Shown: positions 1 to 4,756 of the stretch, one piece after another
How the letters are laid out: each line of letters starts with the position of its first letter
Position numbering within the stretch: position 1 is the first letter of the stretch
Origin: Ruminococcaceae bacterium UBA5579
GTDB lineage: Bacteria; Bacillota; Clostridia; Oscillospirales; Ruminococcaceae
Reading direction: 5' to 3'
DNA: 5,692 bases
NCBI GenBank assembly: GCA_002425305.1
Contig: DILZ01000054.1
Span: 13,206 to 18,897, forward strand
Translations under genes and position numbers: made by a program
The notes under the pieces: model-generated
Seen by the model: only the letters and a program-made list of their open reading frames with translations
Told to the model about the DNA's origin: nothing
The model's database searches: none

Positions 1-797
1 GCCGTTTCGCCGGTGTCAACGCCGCGCCCCGCCGCTTCGCAGCCTATAAGCCGCACTTCCTTGTCGCCTATGAAGTTGTAGAACATACCCATAGCGTTCG
101 AGCCGCCGCCCACGCAAGCCATTACAACAGTCGGGAGCTTTCCTTCAAGCTCAAGTATCTGTTCGCGCGCTTCTTTTGAGATAACGCTCTGGAAATCGCG
201 CACTATCATCGGGAACGGGTGCGGACCCATAACCGATCCCAGCACATACAGCGTATCGTCCACACGCGTAGTCCAGTCACGCATAGCCTCGTTCACCGCG
301 TCTTTAAGCGTCATCGTGCCCGTGGTAACGGGGTTGACCTTCGCGCCGAGCAGCTCCATACGGTACACGTTCAGAGCCTGTCTGATCGTGTCCTCCTTGC
401 CCATAAAAATCTCGCACTCCAGCCCCATAAGAGCCGCCGCCGTTGCCGCCGCAACTCCGTGCTGACCCGCACCCGTTTCCGCGATAATGCGCGTTTTGCC
501 CATTTTCTTCGCAAGCAGACACTGCCCAAGCACATTGTTGATTTTGTGCGAACCCGTGTGGTTCAAGTCCTCGCGCTTAAAGTATATTTTCGCGCCGCCT
601 AAGTCTTTTGTCATCTTGTCCGCGTAGTAGAGCAAGGATGGTCTTCCCGCGTACTCGCGGTTGAGCTTATCAAGCTCCGCGATAAATTCGGGGTCTTTGG
701 AGAAGCGCTCGTAAGCCTCCTCCAGCTTGTGGATTTCGTTCATCAGCGTTTCGGGGATATACTGTCCTCCGAAATCGCCATATCTTCCTTTTGACAT
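1..797 (-). CDS. trpB: Tryptophan synthase beta subunit (3' end cut by window edge)
   Basis: TrpB is the cytosolic PLP enzyme that condenses indole with L-serine to give L-tryptophan, normally in an alpha2-beta2 complex with TrpA. The 265 visible residues begin [19 protein letters not shown], the usual beta-subunit opening. [10 protein letters not shown] (residues 79-88) holds the lysine (K85) expected to form the PLP Schiff base. [11 protein letters not shown] (106-116) holds the catalytic glutamate (E107). GGGSNA (230-235) is the cofactor-phosphate loop. About a third of the usual ~395-residue chain is missing at the window edge; no frameshift is visible. The ATG at 797 is the only start that fits the family. 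Its likely Shine-Dalgarno (AAAGGA, 811-816) lies 13 nt upstream, which is rather far. The gene follows the flavoprotein gene by 27 nt, whereas in many Firmicutes it follows trpF directly. trpA is expected next, outside the window. Confidence 0.97.
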   Translation of the reverse strand, partial: MSKGRYGDFGGQYIPETLMNEIHKLEEAYERFSKDPEFIAELDKLNREYAGRPSLLYYADKMTKDLGGAKIYFKREDLNHTGSHKINNVLGQCLLAKKMGKTRIIAETGAGQHGVAAATAAALMGLECEIFMGKEDTIRQALNVYRMELLGAKVNPVTTGTMTLKDAVNEAMRDWTTRVDDTLYVLGSVMGPHPFPMIVRDFQSVISKEAREQILELEGKLPTVVMACVGGGSNAMGMFYNFIGDKEVRLIGCEAAGRGVDTGET

Positions 798-810
798 ATT
801 TCTTGCCGTT

Positions 811-816
811 TCCTTT
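811..816 (-). promoter_or_regulatory. Probable ribosome binding site for trpB, long spacer
   Basis: AAAGGA in the 27-nt gap after the flavoprotein gene, 13 nt before the trpB ATG. It is the only purine-rich site in the gap apart from an AAGAAA closer to the start. No promoter or terminator is visible in the gap. Confidence 0.5.
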
Positions 817-824
817 CTATAAAT

Positions 825-1391
825 CTATAAATTTGATATAATTTTGTCGCAGAACTCTTTGATTTCGTCTGTTCTGTCTGCAACAGCCTCTTTATATTCA
901 ATTGAGCAAAGCCCAATATGTCCGCTCGGAGTTATTTCAAGATGTCCGTAAAAATGATCGATGCTTTCAATGATCCGTTCACATTCCCGCATACTCGGTC
1001 CTGTTCGCAACGCGATTGCGTACCCTTTTTTGCCGCTTCCGATAACGGCGTGCGGCTCGTGGGTGTTGCACCACGGCGTACACCTGTCGATAAATGCCTT
1101 AAATTGCCCCGGAATATCCGCCCAATAGGACGGTGAAACGCAAATGATAACGTCCGCCCAATCGAATTCCCCGACAAGCTTTAGTGTATCATCGCCGCTT
1201 TGAACGCACTTCGCCGTTTTATGGCAGGCGCGGCAGCCCTTGCAATATTTTATATCGTAATCGTCAATGCAAATGCTTTTGATGTCGCCCAAGCCGCTCA
1301 AATATAAGGCGGCGATTTTGACGATTTCGGCTGTTGCGCCGTCTTTCACGGGGCTGCAATTTACCAATAATACTTTTTGGCTTTCGCTCAT
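825..1391 (-). CDS. Iron-sulfur flavoprotein-like NAD(P)H-dependent FMN reductase family protein
   Basis: A 188-residue cytosolic protein of the flavodoxin-like fold (NADPH-dependent FMN reductase group). The N terminus, KVLLVNCSPVKDGATAEI (6-23), is the first beta strand plus the FMN-phosphate loop. DVIICVSPSYWADIPGQFKA holds the SPxYW motif and following helix typical of these reductases, and AFIDRC follows. Between them is C50-X2-C53-X2-C56-X5-C62, then a DD pair (67-68). This spacing matches the compact cysteine motif known from archaeal iron-sulfur flavoproteins (Isf), where it binds a [4Fe-4S] cluster; cluster binding here is inference. The length is close to that of Isf (about 190). 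I chose ATG 1391 because a strong AAAAGGAGG (1402-1410) lies 10 nt upstream. An in-frame ATG at 1439 would put that site inside the gene and add 16 residues unlike the family. The likely role is electron transfer or flavin-dependent reduction; the substrate is unknown. Confidence 0.85.
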   Translation of the reverse strand: MSESQKVLLVNCSPVKDGATAEIVKIAALYLSGLGDIKSICIDDYDIKYCKGCRACHKTAKCVQSGDDTLKLVGEFDWADVIICVSPSYWADIPGQFKAFIDRCTPWCNTHEPHAVIGSGKKGYAIALRTGPSMRECERIIESIDHFYGHLEITPSGHIGLCSIEYKEAVADRTDEIKEFCDKIISNL

Positions 1392-1396
1392 AGCAA

Positions 1397-1573
1397 TCAC
1401 GCCTCCTTTTGAATTATCTTTTTCGGATAATATCTGCAATGCTCCTCGGGGCAGTTCTCCGGTGTGCCAAGCACCTTATAGTTGTGTTTAAGATTTTCGG
1501 ATCGGGAAAATCCTTTCATGGCATTGTCATATTGTTTTGTGTTGCCCGTTTCGCTGAAATATATTTCCGTCAT
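1397..1573 (-). CDS. 58-aa orphan small protein with flavodoxin-loop-like N terminus
   Basis: I do not recognise a family for this ORF. It starts at an ATG overlapping the phzF-like stop codon (ATGA, 1570-1573) and ends TGA five bases before the flavoprotein ATG, so it fits the coupled spacing of the operon. Its upstream Shine-Dalgarno is weak (GAAG-like), so expression would rely on translational coupling. Residues 1-14, MTEIYFSETGNTKQ, look like the first strand and FMN-phosphate loop of a flavodoxin (YFSxTGNT). The rest does not continue as a flavodoxin. The C-terminal half has a small polar cluster, NCPEEHCRYYPKK (40-52), with C41, H45 and C46. There is no signal peptide or membrane segment. 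Its last codons supply the Shine-Dalgarno of the next gene. It could be a genuine small protein, a remnant of a truncated flavodoxin gene, or mainly a coupling leader. An in-frame extension upstream to 1807 is a shadow of phzF. Confidence 0.6.
   Translation of the reverse strand: MTEIYFSETGNTKQYDNAMKGFSRSENLKHNYKVLGTPENCPEEHCRYYPKKIIQKEA
1402..1410 (-). promoter_or_regulatory. Strong ribosome binding site for the flavoprotein gene
   Basis: AAAAGGAGG on the minus strand lies 10 nt before the ATG at 1391 and inside the last codons of the 58-codon ORF. It decides the start of the flavoprotein and rejects the upstream in-frame ATG at 1439. Confidence 0.85.
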
Positions 1574-2352
1574 ATATGATTCTTCAAAATTTCGGAAACA
1601 CCGAACAGAACCGCCCGCCCCGATATATTCACACGTTCGTCGAAAACCTCGGTATAAAGCACGCCTGTTCTCTCCGAAGCCTGAAACGCGGTAACAGAGC
1701 TTTTGCCAAGCCGCTCCGCCCAATAGGGTGCTATCATACAGTGCGTTGAACCTGTTACGGGGTCTTCGGGAATGTTTATTTCGGGAGCGAACACGCGCGA
1801 AACACAATCATATTTTGAGCCTTTGGAGGTCACGGCAATGCACAAGCCCTCAAGCTCTCCGAGAGCCGCAAAATCGGGCTTCAGATCCAAAACATCCTTT
1901 TCGGAATCAAGCACCATAAGCAAGTCCCTGTCAAGAAACGCGGCAGAGGGTCTTACCCCAAGTGCCTTTGTCATCTTATCGGTAACTTCAACGGGAATCA
2001 ACTTGTAACGCGGAAAATTCATAGTGAACAAGCCGTCTTTAACTTCAACGCTTATTTCGCCCGAAAGTGTTATGAACTTTATGGTTTTGCTGTTCGGCTC
2101 GATAAAATTCGCGATGACAAACGATGTACCAAGCGTGGCGTGACCGCAGAAATCTATTTCGCTTTTTGGCGTAAACCACCGCAGACGATAACCTTTGCCG
2201 TCTTTGATCGCAAACGCTGTTTCCGATAGATTATTTTCTTTCGCTATTTTTTGCATAAGCTCATCGCTAATCCATTCGTCCATAACGCATACCGCCGCGG
2301 GATTTCCCTTAAAAAGCTCATCGGTAAACGCGTCAACTGTATATTGTTTCAT
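1570..2352 (-). CDS. PhzF family isomerase/epimerase-like protein
   Basis: A full-length, 260-residue member of the PhzF family, a two-domain fold related to diaminopimelate epimerase. PhzF itself isomerises trans-2,3-dihydro-3-hydroxyanthranilate in phenazine synthesis. Most family members have no known substrate, so I give no gene symbol. Family marks seen: GNPAAVC (16-22), NLSETAF (41-47) with the likely catalytic acid E44 (equivalent to Glu45 of PhzF), DFCGHAT (67-73) with H71, and the second-domain signature EDPVTGSTHC (196-205) with D197. The ATG at 2352 is chosen over the adjacent TTG at 2355 because AGGAGG (2359-2364) sits 6 nt from the ATG but only 3 nt from the TTG. The start overlaps the chorismate mutase stop by one base (TGATG). 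Lying directly after a chorismate mutase-type gene and inside a trp operon makes a chorismate- or anthranilate-derived substrate plausible, but this is inference. Confidence 0.93.
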   Translation of the reverse strand: MKQYTVDAFTDELFKGNPAAVCVMDEWISDELMQKIAKENNLSETAFAIKDGKGYRLRWFTPKSEIDFCGHATLGTSFVIANFIEPNSKTIKFITLSGEISVEVKDGLFTMNFPRYKLIPVEVTDKMTKALGVRPSAAFLDRDLLMVLDSEKDVLDLKPDFAALGELEGLCIAVTSKGSKYDCVSRVFAPEINIPEDPVTGSTHCMIAPYWAERLGKSSVTAFQASERTGVLYTEVFDERVNISGRAVLFGVSEILKNHI

Positions 2353-2642
2353 CAATGACCTCCTTTATTTGAATATTCGCTCATTTCCATATCAATGAAC
2401 CGCGCTATCATCTCGCGGTAGATCGCCTCGACAATATCTGCGTCTGCTCCGTATTCCTCCGCTTTGCCGCGAATCCTTTCAATAACGGCTTCAACGCGGT
2501 TTGATGCTTTAACGCTGTTTGTACTTTTCTTGAATTTCGCCGCCTGTTTGACGTATACCGTTCGTTCCGCTATCAGCTTGATGATATCATTGTCTATTCT
2601 GTCAATGTTGGAGCGAACTTCTTCAAGGCTTTTACAATCCAT
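2352..2642 (-). CDS. Chorismate mutase, AroQ class, PchB-like
   Basis: A 96-residue, all-alpha chorismate mutase type II protein; the family rearranges chorismate to prephenate for Phe/Tyr synthesis. The opening (DCKSLEEVRSNIDRIDNDI) and the stretch YVKQAAKFKKS (30-40) resemble Pseudomonas PchB, the isochorismate pyruvate lyase that makes salicylate and has weak mutase activity. By alignment from memory, R10, R27 and K38 match PchB Arg14, Arg31 and Lys42, while PchB Gln90 is replaced by glutamate (E86). So either mutase or lyase activity is possible. The ATG at 2642 is preferred over an in-frame GTG at 2648, since AAAAGGAG (2651-2658) lies 8 nt from the ATG and only 2 nt from the GTG. It starts 2 nt after the methyltransferase-like stop and overlaps phzF by one base, so the three are probably translationally coupled. 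No isochorismate synthase is visible in the window. Confidence 0.9.
   Translation of the reverse strand: MDCKSLEEVRSNIDRIDNDIIKLIAERTVYVKQAAKFKKSTNSVKASNRVEAVIERIRGKAEEYGADADIVEAIYREMIARFIDMEMSEYSNKGGH
2359..2364 (-). promoter_or_regulatory. Ribosome binding site for the PhzF family gene
   Basis: AGGAGG lies 6 nt before ATG 2352 and within the GGH codons that end the chorismate mutase. It favours this ATG over the TTG one codon upstream. Confidence 0.85.
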
Positions 2643-2644
2643 AC

Positions 2645-3328
2645 TCACCGCTCCTTTTCAATGACCAACATTTTATTGTCCCCCTTTTGGAACTCATAAT
2701 CTGTCTTAACAATATCAACGCGGAAATTCTCTCCAAAATGCTTAATCACTTTACTTGTCAGCTCTGTCTTCTCCGCGTCAAGATCGACTATCGGGAAGAT
2801 ACGTATTTCTTTGCAAACACGGAGCATTTCCGTAATCGCCGCTATGTGAAAATCATATCCCAAAGCCGTGTACATCAGCAGAAAGTGCGAGCTAAGTCCG
2901 AGGTCAAAATGATCGTTCTCATACGGCAGGCGGTTTGGAAGCTTATGGAAGACATACCGTCCTTCAAGTTTTCCTTTATCGTAGTCCTCAAGGAATTTGC
3001 GCATAGCGGACATTCGCGTGCTTTCCAGCTCGTCAAGGCTTTTAAAGCGCGTCCAAACGTAGTTTTCCTTGTTCCGCCGCATTTGCTCCATAACCTCAAC
3101 GCGCACCTCGTCAATGCGCTTTTCAATATCCTCTTTTGAGAATTGATATATAATATCAAACGAAGTGACAGAGCCGCCGCGTTCGGTAAGCTCTCTGTTG
3201 AAGCACGCCGGTCCGTCCCCGAAGCCCGCGATTTTCTTCGACAGGTCGTTCTCACTCAGTCGGAACATCAGCCGATATTCTTCCATATTTCTGCCCCACG
3301 GCACAACGCAGTCCAACTTGAACGCCAT
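2645..3328 (-). CDS. Putative class I SAM-dependent methyltransferase-like protein
   Basis: A 227-residue protein with the outline of a class I (Rossmann-fold) methyltransferase. KKIAGFGDGPACFNREL (31-47) corresponds to motif I, the glycine-rich SAM loop, in a slightly divergent form (GFGDGP rather than DxGxGxG). VTSFDIIYQFS (54-64) gives the acidic residue at the end of strand 2 (D58). LPYENDHFDLGLSSHFLLMY (134-153) matches the motif IV region (FD...SSH), and EMLRVCKEIRIFPIVDL follows as the next strand and helix. Between D58 and L134 is a long charged helical stretch (about 65-120) that could form a lid. The acceptor cannot be told, and loss of methyl transfer is possible given the divergent loop. 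The ATG at 3328 follows trpF by 26 nt with a rich purine site (3335-3343) upstream. It is the first of five genes not normally part of the trp operon. Confidence 0.7.
   Translation of the reverse strand: MAFKLDCVVPWGRNMEEYRLMFRLSENDLSKKIAGFGDGPACFNRELTERGGSVTSFDIIYQFSKEDIEKRIDEVRVEVMEQMRRNKENYVWTRFKSLDELESTRMSAMRKFLEDYDKGKLEGRYVFHKLPNRLPYENDHFDLGLSSHFLLMYTALGYDFHIAAITEMLRVCKEIRIFPIVDLDAEKTELTSKVIKHFGENFRVDIVKTDYEFQKGDNKMLVIEKER
2651..2658 (-). promoter_or_regulatory. Ribosome binding site for the chorismate mutase gene
   Basis: AAAAGGAG lies 8 nt before ATG 2642 and inside the last codons (EKER) of the methyltransferase-like gene. It is too close to the in-frame GTG at 2648, so the ATG is preferred. 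Confidence 0.85.
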
Positions 3329-3334
3329 ATTGCT

Positions 3335-3343
3335 CTCCCCTCC
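3335..3343 (-). promoter_or_regulatory. Ribosome binding site for the methyltransferase-like gene
   Basis: GGAGGGGAG on the minus strand lies in the 26-nt gap after trpF. It offers two registers, GGGGAG 6 nt and GGAGG 10 nt before the ATG at 3328. It is a strong independent site, so the first inserted gene need not rely on coupling to trpF. Confidence 0.8.
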
Positions 3344-3354
3344 GCTTTATGACA

Positions 3355-3966
3355 TTAAATATTGCGTATCGCACTTACCGTCGCAAGTATCTTTTCCCTG
3401 TCCTTTATCTTATCTGTTTCAATACTGCTTGAAATATCCACGGCATAAGGCTTGATCTCAAGAGCTGCCGCCCGGACGTTTTCGGGAGTAAGTCCGCCTG
3501 CCAGAAAAAACGGCTTTGTAATGCGCTTTTTGTCTATCAGCGAGTGGTCGAACATCCTGCCCGAACCCGTGCCGCTGTCCAGCAGCAGAAAGTCAACGTC
3601 CAGCGACTGAGCCCGCTCGATATCCGCAAAGCCCGTGACTTTAACGGCTTTAATAATAGGCACGTCTGTCAGACTTTTCAGCCGTGCGATATAATCGGCG
3701 TCCTCATTTCCGTGGAGCTGCAAAATATCTGCCGCTCCGGAGAGGGCGAACTCCGCAAGCGCTTCAACGGACGCGTTCACCGAAACCGCAACGCTCTTTA
3801 TATCGGGCGAGAGCCGCTTTTTCAGCCGCAGAGCCGTTTCAAGATTGATGTTGCGGTGACTTTTCGGGAACATCACGATAAAGCCGATGTAGTCGGGCTT
3901 TGCCTCGTTGACGTAGTCAATATCGCAGTCGCGGAACATTCCGCAGAGCTTTATCTTAACGTTCAT
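3355..3966 (-). CDS. trpF: Phosphoribosylanthranilate isomerase
   Basis: TrpF catalyses the Amadori rearrangement of phosphoribosylanthranilate to CdRP, the third committed step of tryptophan synthesis. It is a complete 203-residue single-domain TIM barrel, the normal size for a monofunctional enzyme. Key positions: VKIKLCG (3-9) with the catalytic base C8; SHRNI (36-40) of the substrate loop; LQLHG (82-86); LLLDS (127-131) with the catalytic acid D130; GSGRMFD (134-140); and LAGGLTPENV (155-164). The phosphate loop reads VDISSSIE (176-183), with serine where SSGVE is common. The ATG overlaps the trpC stop (ATGA, 3963-3966), and the upstream GGGGTG (3971-3976) is a close, weak site, so translation is probably coupled to trpC. 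It is followed by the inserted cluster rather than trpB. Confidence 0.97.
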   Translation of the reverse strand: MNVKIKLCGMFRDCDIDYVNEAKPDYIGFIVMFPKSHRNINLETALRLKKRLSPDIKSVAVSVNASVEALAEFALSGAADILQLHGNEDADYIARLKSLTDVPIIKAVKVTGFADIERAQSLDVDFLLLDSGTGSGRMFDHSLIDKKRITKPFFLAGGLTPENVRAAALEIKPYAVDISSSIETDKIKDREKILATVSAIRNI

Positions 3967-4745
3967 TTCACACCCCGCAGCTCATCGAGCTTCGCTTTCT
4001 TGTCGGAAGCTCTCATCAGCGTTTCGCCGATAAGCACCGCGTTCGCGCCTATTTTACGCAGTCCCGCGACGTCCGCAGCGGTTTGTATCCCGCTCTCCGA
4101 AACGAATATGCGGTCGCGCGGCACTAATTCCCGTAAATGCGCAGAGCTTCCCGTATCTACCGAAAATGTTTTCAGGTCGCGGTTGTTCACACCGATTATT
4201 TTCGCGCCGATTTTTACGGCGGTCTCTATCTCCGCTTCGTTGTGCGCCTCCACAAGCGCGGAAAGCCCCAGCGAGTGCGCGATCTCCAGATATTCGGAAA
4301 GCTGCCGTTCGCTCAATATCGAGCAGATCAGCAGCACCGCCGACGCGCCGAGGAGCTTCGCCTCGTAGATCATATATTCGTCCACGGTGAAATCCTTGCG
4401 CAGCACGGGAATTTTTACATTTTCCGCTATTTGACGCAGATACTCGTCGCTCCCAAGAAACCAATGCGGCTCTGTAAGACAGGAGATAGCCGCCGCACCG
4501 GCTTTTTCGTAATCCTGTGCTATCTGCAAATACGGAAAATCCTCCGCGATAACGCCCTTAGAGGGACTTGCCTTCTTTACCTCGCAGATGAACGAGATAT
4601 CCTCACCGCCGAGAGCCTTCTCGAACCTGAGATCACCTTTAGGGAGCGACAGCGCGCGGCTTTTTATCTCTATCACGCTGAGCCTCGCTTTTGCTGCGTC
4701 GACCCGCTCGAGGGCGTGTTGCGCAAGCTCGTCAAGAATAGTCAT
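3963..4745 (-). CDS. trpC: Indole-3-glycerol phosphate synthase
   Basis: TrpC closes the indole ring by decarboxylating and dehydrating CdRP to indole-3-glycerol phosphate. It is a complete 260-residue TIM barrel, not fused to TrpF. The known catalytic set is in place: EVKKASPSKG (55-64) with E55, K57 and S60; VLRKDF (114-119) with K117; ALVEAHNE (163-170) with E166; GVNNRDL (185-191) with N187; and VSESGI (215-220) with E217 and S218. These match, at near-constant offset, the residues defined in the Sulfolobus enzyme. VLIGE (237-241) forms part of the phosphate site. The ATG at 4745 lies 9 nt after the trpD stop, and GAGGTGA (4750-4756), which overlaps that stop codon, serves as its ribosome binding site. 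The end overlaps trpF by four bases. Confidence 0.97.
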   Translation of the reverse strand: MTILDELAQHALERVDAAKARLSVIEIKSRALSLPKGDLRFEKALGGEDISFICEVKKASPSKGVIAEDFPYLQIAQDYEKAGAAAISCLTEPHWFLGSDEYLRQIAENVKIPVLRKDFTVDEYMIYEAKLLGASAVLLICSILSERQLSEYLEIAHSLGLSALVEAHNEAEIETAVKIGAKIIGVNNRDLKTFSVDTGSSAHLRELVPRDRIFVSESGIQTAADVAGLRKIGANAVLIGETLMRASDKKAKLDELRGVK

Positions 4746-4749
4746 ACCG

Positions 4750-4756
4750 TCACCTC
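4750..4756 (-). promoter_or_regulatory. Ribosome binding site for trpC, overlapping the trpD stop
   Basis: GAGGTGA, with the GAGG core 7 nt before ATG 4745. It shares two bases with the trpD TGA stop codon, an arrangement that favours coupled translation of trpD and trpC. Confidence 0.75.

Noticed and set aside
219..602. Plus-strand frame of 127 codons opposite trpB
   Set aside because: It lies across the strongly conserved PLP-lysine region of trpB and has a His/Arg-rich composition typical of a reverse-strand artefact.
1..797. Phenazine operon reading of the PhzF gene context
   Set aside because: No PhzA/B, PhzD, PhzE or PhzG-like gene is visible. The flavoprotein is not PhzG-like, and the flanks are clear tryptophan genes.
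798..824. Possible terminator or attenuator before trpB
   Set aside because: The 27-nt gap holds no inverted repeat or T-tract; only a purine-rich ribosome binding site can be supported.
825..1439. Longer flavoprotein starting at ATG 1439
   Set aside because: The 16 extra residues are encoded over a strong ribosome binding site and the stop of the preceding ORF, and do not resemble the family.
1397..1807. 136-codon version of the small ORF starting at 1807
   Set aside because: Its first 78 codons lie in another frame within the conserved PhzF gene. The ATG at 1573, overlapping the phzF-like stop, is the sensible start.
2687..3139. Plus-strand frame of 150 codons opposite the methyltransferase-like gene
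   Set aside because: No good ribosome binding site or domain is seen, and the minus-strand gene fits the operon spacing.
3544..4368. Long plus-strand open frame (274 codons) opposite trpF and trpC
   Set aside because: It is antisense to two genes with complete catalytic motifs and shows low-complexity Ser/Ala/Arg composition with no recognisable domain. High-GC codon bias opens such frames.
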